In this document: piece by piece, positions 14,220 through 20,594 of the stretch
Layout: every line of letters starts with the position of its first letter
Numbering within the stretch: the stretch's first letter is position 1
NCBI GenBank assembly: GCA_934121885.1
Contig: CAKOVH010000015.1
Coordinates: 1-24,281 of the forward strand
Direction: 5' to 3'
From: an uncultured Clostridia bacterium
GTDB lineage: Bacteria; Bacillota; Clostridia; TANB77; CAG-508
DNA: 24,281 nucleotides
The notes under the pieces: model-generated
Seen by the model: the letters and a program-made list of their open reading frames with translations, nothing else
The model's database searches: none
What the model was told of the DNA's origin: nothing
Position numbers and translations under genes: made by a program

Positions 14220-14873
14220 CTATTTTAAATGTATAAAACTTCTTCTATGTAATGGGCACATTCCATATTCTTTAATCGCCTGAATGTGTGCTGCTGTACC
14301 ATATCCCTTATGTTTCGCAAAGCCATATTCAGGGTATATTTCATCCCATCGTCTCATAATCCTGTCTCTTGTAACTTTCGCTATAATTGATGCTGCTGCA
14401 ATTGAATAGCTTTTAGCATCTCCTTTTATTATTGATTCATAATTTATACCATCTGTATTAATTTTTGTTAAAGCATCCACCAATATTATATCTGGTTTTT
14501 CAAATCCTCTATTCTTATTTTTTAAATCTAACTCTAATTCTTTTATAGATAGTAAAAGTCCTTCCTTAGTTGCATTTAAAATATTTACCTTATCAATTTC
14601 AGTTTGGTCAATAATTCCAACTCCATATGCTACTGCTTCTTCTGTTATTCTTTCATATAATAATTCTCTTTTCTTTTCAGAAACTTTTTTAGAATCATTT
14701 ACCCCCTCTATCATAGAATCTTCTGGCATTATTACACTTGCAACAACAACAGGTCCTGCAAATGGTCCTCTTCCCGCTTCATCTATACCACATATGTTTT
14801 TTATTCCTTTATCATATAAATTCTTTTCTATTTTCTTTAATTCTTGCAACCTTTCTAGTTCTTTTTCTTTCAT
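14220..14873 (-). CDS. rnhB: Ribonuclease HII
   Basis: This enzyme cuts RNA in RNA-DNA hybrids and removes misincorporated ribonucleotides. The active-site signature GIDEAGRGPFAGPVV gives D31 and E32. LVDAL supplies D133 and KGDAKSYSIAAASIIAKVTRD supplies D152, completing the DEDD set, and the C-terminal HKGYGTAAHIQAI motif is present. The 217 residues are a normal length, with a short charged helical N-terminus. The ATG follows GTGAGGA. Only 8 bases separate it from the upstream membrane-anchored protein gene, and pdp follows closely, so the three form one operon from the promoter at 15417-15445. Confidence 0.95.
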   Translation of the reverse strand: MKEKELERLQELKKIEKNLYDKGIKNICGIDEAGRGPFAGPVVVASVIMPEDSMIEGVNDSKKVSEKKRELLYERITEEAVAYGVGIIDQTEIDKVNILNATKEGLLLSIKELELDLKNKNRGFEKPDIILVDALTKINTDGINYESIIKGDAKSYSIAAASIIAKVTRDRIMRRWDEIYPEYGFAKHKGYGTAAHIQAIKEYGMCPLHRRSFIHLK

Positions 14874-14881
14874 TTAAATCC

Positions 14882-15394
14882 TCACTTTTTCTCTTCGTTT
14901 ACTTTATTTGTATCATCCTTTGTATTATTTACATTTTCTTCTGTTTTTTCTTTAATTTCAGATAGTTTATATACTGTATTTCCTTCTTCATTTTCTATTC
15001 CAGCAGAATATATTATCTCATTGCTCATATATTCAACAATGTAATATCCATCATCCATATTTATATTGTTAAGTCCCATTGATTCAATATCAGCTTTTTC
15101 AAGTACATAATACTTTACATCTTTTTGATCTAATTTAATAATCTCATTATCTATTAAGCTTTTAATTTTTTCATCTTCTTTTAATTCTTCAATATCTTTT
15201 CCTACATATTTAGCATCTTTTTCTTTTATTCTAACTTTTTCACCTATAATCTTAGTTTTTGCCTCAATTAAAAGCATATTAGTTTTAACAGTTTCAAATT
15301 TTTCACTATCAAATCTATCTCTAAAAAAATATATTCCTACAATTACTGCTATAACGGCAATTATCAATATTACAAAAGTTTTTATATGTGTCAT
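14882..15394 (-). CDS. Membrane-anchored protein of unknown function, pilin-like layout
   Basis: This is a 170-residue protein with one N-terminal membrane helix (residues about 5-23, KTFVILIIAVIAVIVGIYFF). An amphipathic helical region follows (about 30-70), then an alpha/beta part with DVKYYVLEKADIESMGL and GYYIVEYMSNEIIYSAGI, and a Lys/Glu/Asn-rich tail (about 150-170). Hydrophobic helix, amphipathic helix and a small beta domain ending in TVYKLSEI resemble pilin-like proteins of Clostridia, but there is no prepilin peptidase site and no pilus gene nearby, so I leave it unassigned. The start is the ATG at 15392-15394 (MTHIK), because GGAGGG lies 6-7 bases upstream and overlaps an earlier in-frame ATG. 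It is the first gene of an operon with rnhB and pdp. Confidence 0.65.
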   Translation of the reverse strand: MTHIKTFVILIIAVIAVIVGIYFFRDRFDSEKFETVKTNMLLIEAKTKIIGEKVRIKEKDAKYVGKDIEELKEDEKIKSLIDNEIIKLDQKDVKYYVLEKADIESMGLNNINMDDGYYIVEYMSNEIIYSAGIENEEGNTVYKLSEIKEKTEENVNNTKDDTNKVNEEKK

Positions 15395-15416
15395 TACTTC
15401 TCCCTCCATTTTTCTA

Positions 15417-15445
15417 ATTATATATGTTTATACTATTTTTTTCAA
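15417..15445 (-). promoter_or_regulatory. Sigma-A promoter of the 14882-15394/rnhB/pdp operon
   Basis: On the minus strand TTGAAA (15440-15445) and TATAAT (15417-15422) are exactly 17 bases apart. Transcription would begin around 15410, a few bases before the GGAGGG site. Confidence 0.7.
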
Positions 15446-15497
15446 TAGCTATTTTCCCTAAGTACCACTATTTTTTCACATTTTCTTCACAAAACTA

Positions 15498-15526
15498 TTG
15501 TATGATAAATTTAATTTAAGTATAAT
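15498..15526 (+). promoter_or_regulatory. Sigma-A promoter of htrA
   Basis: TTGTAT (15498-15503) and TATAAT (15521-15526) are separated by 17 bases. The start of transcription should lie near 15533, about 25 bases before the htrA ATG. No CssR- or CtsR-type box was recognised nearby. Confidence 0.75.
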
Positions 15527-15557
15527 ATATTATTATACAAACATTTGGAGGTATAAA

Positions 15558-16835
15558 ATGGAAGAGAATAATCAAGAAAAGAAAGAAACAGAATTTAAAA
15601 GTGTTAAAATGGATAATACAAATCAAGTATACACATCATTTGATACAAATACAAACAAAAAAACAAAATCAGCTAAAACAGGTTTTGGAAAAACAGTTGT
15701 ATTACCATTTTTTTGTGGAATTTTAGGAGCAGGAATAGTTGTTGGAAGTTGCACCTGTATTCCTCAAGTTAGAGATACTTTGCTTAAGCAATTTCTAACA
15801 TCTACAACTAGTGAAAGTTCATCTAATACAAACTCTACAACAATTCAAGATATAAATACAAAGTTAATATCTCTTAGTGGTTTTTCAGATACATCTGTTA
15901 GTGTTGCTCAAAAAGTAAAACCATCTATTGTTGGAATTAATGTAGAATACTCTATTAGCACATTCTTTAACAGATCATCTACTGCAAATGCTCAAGGTTC
16001 AGGAGTTATTATATCAGAAGACGGATATATTTTAACAAATAATCATGTTGTAAATTCTAGTTCTTCATCTTCATACTACAATATAGAAGAAGCTACAAAA
16101 ATTACTGTTAAACTATATAATGATGATACAGAATATGAAGCAAAAATTATTGGTACAGATGAACAAACTGATTTAGCAGTTATAAAAATAGAAAAAAGTG
16201 GATTAACAGCTGCCGAACTTGGAGATTCAGATTCTTTACAAGTTGGAGAATTTTGTATGGCTGTTGGAAATGCTTTAGGTTTAGGAGATAGTGTAACATC
16301 TGGAATTATTAGTGCTGTTAACAGAGAAGTTACAGACTCAGATAAAAATAAATATTTGGCAATTCAAACAGATGCTGCAATAAATTCTGGAAACAGCGGT
16401 GGTGCTTTAGTAAATAGCAAAGGTCAAGTTATTGGTATTAATACATTAAAAATATCTGGAACAGGTGTTGAAGGTGTTGGATTTGCAATTCCAATTAATT
16501 CTACAAAGAGTATTTATGAACAATTAATTCAATATAGCAAAGTAAAAAGACCTTATATTGGTATCACAGGAATAAACTTAACCGAAAGTTTAGCCAAACA
16601 GAACAACCTTGTTGTTGGTATATATGTAAAATCAATTGAAGATTTCTCTTCAGCAGAAAAAGCTGGTATTAAAGTTGGTGACGTTATAACAGAAGCCAAT
16701 GGAACAAAAGTAAAAACAATTGACGAATTAAATGAAATCAAAAACAAGAAAAACATTGGAGATACTATTAAATTAAAGATTACTCGTGATGGAAAAGAAA
16801 AAGAAATTACATTAACATTACAAGAACAACCATAA
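15558..16835 (+). CDS. htrA: HtrA/DegP-type membrane-anchored serine protease
   Basis: This is a surface quality-control protease of family S1C with 425 residues. A cytoplasmic Lys/Asn/Gln-rich tail (1-45) precedes one membrane helix (about 46-66, VVLPFFCGILGAGIVVG) and a Ser/Thr linker (80-100). The trypsin-like domain has the catalytic triad H163 (LTNNHVV), D205 (TDLAVIKI) and S280 (GNSGGAL). A C-terminal PDZ domain (about 330-425) includes PYIGITGI and AEKAGIKVGDVI. The start is the ATG at 15558, with GGAGG 6-7 bases upstream; the longer frame would place coding over its own promoter. Cysteines C65 and C67 just after the membrane helix are unusual and could form a disulphide or lipid site. 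It is divergent from the rnhB operon and ends in a strong terminator. Confidence 0.95.
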   Translation: MEENNQEKKETEFKSVKMDNTNQVYTSFDTNTNKKTKSAKTGFGKTVVLPFFCGILGAGIVVGSCTCIPQVRDTLLKQFLTSTTSESSSNTNSTTIQDINTKLISLSGFSDTSVSVAQKVKPSIVGINVEYSISTFFNRSSTANAQGSGVIISEDGYILTNNHVVNSSSSSSYYNIEEATKITVKLYNDDTEYEAKIIGTDEQTDLAVIKIEKSGLTAAELGDSDSLQVGEFCMAVGNALGLGDSVTSGIISAVNREVTDSDKNKYLAIQTDAAINSGNSGGALVNSKGQVIGINTLKISGTGVEGVGFAIPINSTKSIYEQLIQYSKVKRPYIGITGINLTESLAKQNNLVVGIYVKSIEDFSSAEKAGIKVGDVITEANGTKVKTIDELNEIKNKKNIGDTIKLKITRDGKEKEITLTLQEQP

Positions 16836-16900
16836 ATAAGTTTTCTATTAAATCACACTTAGTTCACACAATGTTCAAAATTCATTATTATAATATATTC

Positions 16901-16935
16901 ATAGTTGATAAACAAATTACTCCATTATCAACTAT
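16901..16935. repeat. Inverted repeat ATAGTTGATAA/TTATCAACTAT
   Basis: A perfect 11-bp inverted repeat with a 13-base spacer lies in the gap between htrA and rplL. It has no T-run on either side, so it is not a standard terminator. TATAAT occurs at 16888-16893, just before it on the plus strand. Its function is unknown. Confidence 0.55.
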
Positions 16936-16965
16936 AAATAAGTAAAACATCCCCTTTTATTTTCA

Positions 16966-16995
16966 AAAAGTGCTAGTAATCAAACTAGCACTTTT
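16966..16995. terminator. Terminator downstream of htrA (symmetric)
   Basis: AAAAGTGCTAGT and ACTAGCACTTTT pair perfectly over 12 bp with a 6-base loop. The stem's own T-run provides a U-tract in both directions, so it can also back up rplL termination. Confidence 0.75.
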
Positions 16996-17002
16996 AAGTT
17001 GT

Positions 17003-17039
17003 AAAAAAATACTGAAGTAAAAAATATATTCTACTTCAG
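17003..17039 (-). terminator. Terminator after rplL
   Basis: In minus-strand sense CTGAAGTA pairs with TACTTCAG across a T-rich loop and is followed by TATTTTTTT. It ends the rpmG-to-rplL operon, leaving no rpoB downstream. Confidence 0.8.
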
Positions 17040-17060
17040 CATTTTTAGTTTTATTTAGAA

Positions 17061-17426
17061 CTAAGCTAATTCAACTACTGCTCCTACTTCTGTAAATTTA
17101 GCTTTTAATTCTTCAGCTTCTTCTTTAGAAGCTCCTTCTTTAACTGTTTTTGGTGCTCCATCAACTAAGTCTTTAGCTTCTTTTAATCCTAATCCTGTAG
17201 CATCTCTAACAACTTTGATAACTTGGATTTTGTTTGCTCCAGCGTCTTTTAATACAACATCAAATGAAGATTTTTCTTCAGCTGCTGCAGCTCCTCCAGC
17301 TGCTGGTGCAGCTGCTGCTACTGCAGATACTCCATATTTTTCTTCAATTCCTTTTACTAATTCTGCTAATTCGGCTACTGTTAAAGCGTCGATTTCTTCT
17401 AACATCTTTTCGATTTTTTCACTCAT
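17061..17426 (-). CDS. rplL: Large ribosomal subunit protein L7/L12
   Basis: L7/L12 (121 residues) is the multicopy stalk protein that recruits translational GTPases. The N-terminal dimerisation helix region (about 1-30) is followed by an Ala/Gly-rich hinge (about 36-52). The C-terminal domain has FDVVLKDAGANKIQVIKVVRDATGLGLKEAKDLV. The start is the ATG at 17424-17426 (MSEKIEKML), because GAGGAAT lies correctly upstream and covers the earlier in-frame ATG. It follows rplJ by about 42 bases and is the last gene of the operon. rpoBC, its usual neighbours, are absent downstream. Confidence 0.97.
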   Translation of the reverse strand: MSEKIEKMLEEIDALTVAELAELVKGIEEKYGVSAVAAAAPAAGGAAAAEEKSSFDVVLKDAGANKIQVIKVVRDATGLGLKEAKDLVDGAPKTVKEGASKEEAEELKAKFTEVGAVVELA

Positions 17427-17468
17427 TTTTAATTCCTCCATAAATTTTATTTTTAATTTTAATATTAA

Positions 17469-17969
17469 CTATGCATTCTCTTTTTGAGATTTAACTGCAT
17501 CTAATGCAACTGCAAGTTTTGAAATAGTTCCAAGTAAGCTTCCAGCAAGTTTTGCAAGAAGTTCTTGTCTTGATGGTAATTTTGCTAAAGTAATAATTTC
17601 TTCTGCTGTCATTACTTTACCTTCAACAATTCCACCTTTGATTTTGTAAAAATCATGATCTTTTGTGAAGTTATAAATAGTTTTAGCAGGTGCTAAGTAA
17701 TCTTCCTTACTTGTAATAACTGCTGTTGGGCCATTTAAAACTTCGTCTAATCCTGATTCTCCATTTTTGTCTAATGCTCTTTTTACAATGTTATTTTTGA
17801 TAACTCTGTATTCTGCATTATTACTTCTTAATTCATTTCTTAATTTTGTAACATCATCAACAGTAATTCCTCTGTAATCTACTAAAAGTACTAATTTAGT
17901 ATCTTTTAAATCTTCTGCTAATTTTGCTACGATTTCTTCTTTTTGTTTTACTATTGTTTCGCTAGCCAA
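17469..17969 (-). CDS. rplJ: Large ribosomal subunit protein L10
   Basis: L10 (166 residues) forms the base of the L7/L12 stalk. The N-terminal rRNA-binding domain includes LVDYRGITVDDVTKLRNELR and YRVIKNNIVKRAL; the C-terminal helix that binds L7/L12 dimers covers about 135-166. The start is a TTG (17967-17969), with AAGAGGTG upstream giving MASETIVKQ. It is preceded by an L10 leader with a strong terminator hairpin, so L10 made in excess is expected to bind its own leader and reduce rplJL expression. rplL follows. Confidence 0.96.
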   Translation of the reverse strand: MASETIVKQKEEIVAKLAEDLKDTKLVLLVDYRGITVDDVTKLRNELRSNNAEYRVIKNNIVKRALDKNGESGLDEVLNGPTAVITSKEDYLAPAKTIYNFTKDHDFYKIKGGIVEGKVMTAEEIITLAKLPSRQELLAKLAGSLLGTISKLAVALDAVKSQKENA

Positions 17970-18115
17970 TTATTTCACCTCTTCCTTATTCTATATAATA
18001 TAAAAAATCTGTATATATATAGCCTCGGCATATATATACAGATTTTAAATCCGTACTATTTATATGCCTAGGTAAGACTTATTTTATGCTTACTTTCTTT
18101 GGCTATTTATCTAAA
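17970..18115 (-). ncRNA. L10 leader with transcription attenuator
   Basis: The 146-base gap between rplA and rplJ forms a typical L10 leader. An L10-binding stem (18064-18105) is built from TAGCC/GGCATA and AAGTAAG/CTTACCT, with internal loops like the known kink-turn-type site. A terminator hairpin follows at 18004-18046. Its arms AAAATCTGTATATATAT and complement pair perfectly over 17 bp plus a GCC/GGC top, and U residues follow. L10 binding upstream would favour termination before rplJ. The identification rests on position and on the shared GTAAGC...CTTACCTAGGC pattern. Confidence 0.8.
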
Positions 18116-18799
18116 TTATTTTTGATCAATATACATACTTGGTCCCATTGTTGTAGATATAGCTACACTCTTAATATATTGTCCCTTAGCTGCTGCTGGT
18201 TTAGCTTTTATAATAGCACCAATAACTGTATCATAGTTTTCTAATAGTTTATCAGTACCAAATGAAACTTTACCAAATCCTAAGTGGATTATATTTGTTT
18301 TGTCTAGTCTATATTCAACTTTACCTGATTTAATATCTTGGATTGCTTTTGTAACATCCATTGTTACTGTTCCTGATTTAGGGTTAGGCATTAATCCTTT
18401 TGGTCCTAATACTTTACCAAGTCTACCTACAACACCCATCATATCTGGAGTTGCAACGATAACATCATAATCAAACCAGTTTTCTTTTTCGATTTTTGGT
18501 ATTAATTCTTCTGCTCCAACAAAATCTGCTCCTGCTTTTTGAGCTTCTTCTGCTTTTGGACCTTTAGCAAAAACTAATACTTTTAATGTTTTACCTGTAC
18601 CATTTGGAAGTACTGTTGTACCTCTAACTTGTTGGTCAGCTTGTTTTGAATCTACACCTAATTTAACATGTAATTCAACTGTTTCATCAAATTTAGCTTT
18701 TGGCATTTTTTCAATTAAATCTAATGCTTCTTTTGCACTATAAGCTTTTGATGAATCAATTAGCTTTTCAGCTTCTTGATATCTCTTTCCTTTTTTCAT
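18116..18799 (-). CDS. rplA: Large ribosomal subunit protein L1
   Basis: L1 (227 residues) binds the 23S rRNA L1 stalk and helps release the E-site tRNA. Family motifs are present: TVELHVKLGVDSKQADQQVRG near residue 40, and GRLGKVLGPKGLMPNPKSGTVT near residue 126. The length is typical. The ATG has AAAGGAGG upstream. The preceding intergenic region contains a hairpin that mimics its rRNA-binding site, so L1 probably represses its own translation. It lies between rplK and the L10 leader in the standard order. Confidence 0.97.
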   Translation of the reverse strand: MKKGKRYQEAEKLIDSSKAYSAKEALDLIEKMPKAKFDETVELHVKLGVDSKQADQQVRGTTVLPNGTGKTLKVLVFAKGPKAEEAQKAGADFVGAEELIPKIEKENWFDYDVIVATPDMMGVVGRLGKVLGPKGLMPNPKSGTVTMDVTKAIQDIKSGKVEYRLDKTNIIHLGFGKVSFGTDKLLENYDTVIGAIIKAKPAAAKGQYIKSVAISTTMGPSMYIDQK

Positions 18800-18810
18800 A
18801 TTTACCTCCT

Positions 18811-18839
18811 TTGGTTCAAACGAGTATCTACTCTCCCAA
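18811..18839 (-). promoter_or_regulatory. Putative L1 mRNA-binding operator between rplK and rplA
   Basis: In the transcript, outer TTGG/CCAA encloses GGGAGAGTAGATACTC and the unpaired GTTTGAA. This matches the general shape of L1 operators in Firmicutes, which imitate the L1 site on 23S rRNA (GGGAG...GTTTGA.CC). It ends right at the rplA ribosome-binding site, where bound L1 would block initiation. Confidence 0.65.
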
Positions 18840-18860
18840 TTTTTAATTTTTTAACAAGAA

Positions 18861-19289
18861 TTATTCTTCTACAATTACACCCATAGATCTTGCAGTTCCT
18901 GCTACCATACTCATAGCTGCCTCTAATGATGCTGCATTTAAGTCTGGCATTTTTTGTTTTGCAATTTCTTCTACTTGAGCTTTAGTAATTTTAGCAACTT
19001 TTTCTTTGTTAGGTTTACCAGAACCTTTTTCTATTTTTGCAGATTTTTTAATTAAAACTGCCATAGGTGGTTCTTTAGTAATAAATTCGAATGATTTATC
19101 TTTGTAAACTGTAATTACAACTGGTATAATCATTCCTGCTTGTGCTGCTGTTCTATCATTAAATTCTTTAACGAATTGCATAATATTAACACCACTTGCA
19201 CCTAATGCTGGACCTACTGGTGGAGCTGGTGTAGCTTTTCCTGCAGGTATTTGTAACTTAATTAAAGTACTAATTTCCTTCTCTGCCAT
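18861..19289 (-). CDS. rplK: Large ribosomal subunit protein L11
   Basis: L11 (142 residues) binds the GTPase-associated centre of 23S rRNA. KLQIPAGKATPAPPVGPALGASGVNIMQFVKEFN at the N-terminus is diagnostic, and the C-terminal RNA-binding domain ends in GTARSMGVIVEE. The length is standard. AAAGGAGG lies upstream of the ATG. It sits between nusG and rplA in the classical order and belongs to the operon driven by the promoter at 20491. Confidence 0.97.
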   Translation of the reverse strand: MAEKEISTLIKLQIPAGKATPAPPVGPALGASGVNIMQFVKEFNDRTAAQAGMIIPVVITVYKDKSFEFITKEPPMAVLIKKSAKIEKGSGKPNKEKVAKITKAQVEEIAKQKMPDLNAASLEAAMSMVAGTARSMGVIVEE

Positions 19290-19354
19290 CTCCTTGCACC
19301 TCCTTTAACGAAAAAATATGTATATTCATCTAAAAATTTAGATTACTAACTAAA

Positions 19355-19888
19355 TTAAATTTTTTGAACTTGAGAAAATTCTAGTTCTACTGGTGTTTCT
19401 CTTCCAAACATAGAAACAGAAACTTTTACTTTGTGCTTTTCTTTGTTTATTTCTGTAACAACACCAACAAAATCTTTAAGAGGTCCGTCCATTACTCTTA
19501 CAGAATCGTTTACATTATAATCGATGTTAACTTCTGTAATTTCAAATCCCATTGCTCTTATTTCCTCTTCTGTAAGAGGAATTGGGTCTGTTCCAGATCC
19601 AACAAATCCAGTAACACCTCTTGTATTTCTTACAATATACCATGTTTTCTCAGTTACAATCATTTTAATTAAAACATATCCTGGAAAAACCTTTTTTAAA
19701 TTAGTTTTTCTTTTTCCTTCTTTTATTTCAATTTGTTCTTCCATTGGAACAATAATATCAAAGAAAAATTCTTCTAATTCTCTATTTTTTATAGTCTTTT
19801 CCAAGTCTGTTTTTACTTTATTTTCATAACCTGAATATGTATGAATTACATACCATCTTGGTACTAACTCGTTATTTTCCTGAGACAT
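19355..19888 (-). CDS. nusG: Transcription termination/antitermination protein NusG
   Basis: NusG (177 residues) binds RNA polymerase and modulates pausing and its coupling with ribosomes. The NGN domain (about 9-115) begins with RWYVIHTYSGYENKVK and contains FPGYVLIKM and RNTRGVTGFVG. The C-terminal KOW domain (about 125-177) has GPLKDFVGVVTEI. The ATG follows AAAGGAGG. It lies 13 bases after secE, the universal secE-nusG arrangement, and feeds into rplK. Confidence 0.97.
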   Translation of the reverse strand: MSQENNELVPRWYVIHTYSGYENKVKTDLEKTIKNRELEEFFFDIIVPMEEQIEIKEGKRKTNLKKVFPGYVLIKMIVTEKTWYIVRNTRGVTGFVGSGTDPIPLTEEEIRAMGFEITEVNIDYNVNDSVRVMDGPLKDFVGVVTEINKEKHKVKVSVSMFGRETPVELEFSQVQKI

Positions 19889-19901
19889 TTTTTAGCCTCC
19901 T

Positions 19902-20231
19902 TTATTCATTTACAGAATTATTTGAAACTTCGTTACTTGATTCACTATTTGTTTCACTTGAATTATCTTCTTGGCTTGTTTCGTTGCTTACTATATTTTT
20001 AGATTCAACAACTGATTTTATTTTATTAATACCATATTGATTCATTTTTTCAAATGTAAAATCTAACGCAAATACAATGGCAGCTGTAATAATTACAATT
20101 GTAATAACAGCAACTGTATTATTAAGTAATTGCTTTGGTGTTGGCCAAATAACTCTTTTTAACTCTGCTTTAAAATCTTTAAAGAAATGTTTTGTTTCTT
20201 TATTTTGTTTTTTATTTGCTTCTTTAGGCAT
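19902..20231 (-). CDS. secE: Preprotein translocase subunit SecE with C-terminal extension
   Basis: SecE (109 residues) is the clamp subunit of the SecYEG channel. Residues about 16-40 contain the amphipathic helix FFKDFKAELKRVIWPTPKQLL, the key family motif, followed by one membrane helix (about 42-60, AVITIVIITAAIVFALDF). Most single-span SecE proteins end soon after this helix. Here a ~40-residue tail follows, and its last ~30 residues are Ser/Asn/Glu-rich and probably disordered. AGGGGG lies upstream of the ATG. It stands between rpmG and nusG. Confidence 0.93.
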   Translation of the reverse strand: MPKEANKKQNKETKHFFKDFKAELKRVIWPTPKQLLNNTVAVITIVIITAAIVFALDFTFEKMNQYGINKIKSVVESKNIVSNETSQEDNSSETNSESSNEVSNNSVNE

Positions 20232-20261
20232 TACAAATTTCCCCCTTAGAAAGGCTATTTA

Positions 20262-20426
20262 CTATTTTGTTTCTTTGTGTGTTGTACGTGTTTTACAGTA
20301 TTTACAATATTTAGCAACTTCTAATCTTTCTGTATTATTTTTTTTGTTCTTTTCAGTCATGTAATTTCTTCTTTTACATTCTGTACATTCTAATGTAATT
20401 GGTTCTCTTGCTCCTTTTGCAGCCAT
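20262..20426 (-). CDS. rpmG: Large ribosomal subunit protein L33
   Basis: A 54-residue gene reads MAAKGAREPITLECTECKRR and ends RTTHKETK. C14-x2-C17 and C41-x2-C44 form the zinc-binding set of the C+ type of L33, and the basic composition is typical. It is a few residues longer than the common 49-residue form. The ATG at 20424-20426 has GGAGGTG upstream. It is the first gene of the secE-nusG-ribosomal operon, just after the promoter and a 5' hairpin. The C+ form requires zinc; zinc-free paralogues, if any, lie elsewhere. Confidence 0.95.
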   Translation of the reverse strand: MAAKGAREPITLECTECKRRNYMTEKNKKNNTERLEVAKYCKYCKTRTTHKETK

Positions 20427-20461
20427 TTCATACACCTCCAGATATTAACCTTTATTTTAAT

Positions 20462-20486
20462 AAGCGTATGTCTCTTACATACGCTT
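20462..20486 (-). promoter_or_regulatory. 5'-terminal hairpin of the rpmG operon transcript
   Basis: AAGCGTATGT and ACATACGCTT form a perfect 10-bp stem with a 5-base loop. The predicted transcription start coincides with the first base of the stem, so the mRNA would begin with this hairpin. No U-run follows, so it is not a normal terminator. A role in mRNA stability or regulation is inferred. Confidence 0.6.
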
Positions 20487-20490
20487 AAAT

Positions 20491-20519
20491 ATTGTATCAT
20501 CTTTTTGATTATATGTCAA
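20491..20519 (-). promoter_or_regulatory. Strong promoter of the rpmG-secE-nusG-rplKAJL operon
   Basis: On the minus strand a consensus TTGACA (20514-20519) is followed after 17 bases by TACAAT (20491-20496). It is the only strong promoter upstream of the translation operon. Confidence 0.85.
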
Positions 20520-20531
20520 CCTATTTAGGTT
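20518..20531. repeat. Palindrome AACCTA-TT-TAGGTT at the -35 box
   Basis: A perfect 6-2-6 inverted repeat overlaps the upstream edge of the TTGACA element by two bases. The position is suitable for a regulator or an upstream promoter contact. No regulator is identified. Confidence 0.5.
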
Positions 20532-20594
20532 ATAATTTTGGTATAAATTGTGATTTTTTTATCTCCCGGCATTAACTTTGTAGTATTTTTCAAA

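Noticed and set aside
15498..15557. Upstream extension of htrA
   Set aside because: It would start on the -35 element of the gene's own promoter. The ATG at 15558 has GGAGG at the right distance.
17215..17487. Plus-strand Ala/Leu-rich reading frames opposite rplL
   Set aside because: These are shadows of the Ala-rich hinge of L7/L12 on the other strand, without a promoter or convincing ribosome-binding site.
17970..18115. tRNA-like or T-box structure before rplJ
   Set aside because: There is no T-box motif or tRNA cloverleaf; position and stems fit an L10 leader.
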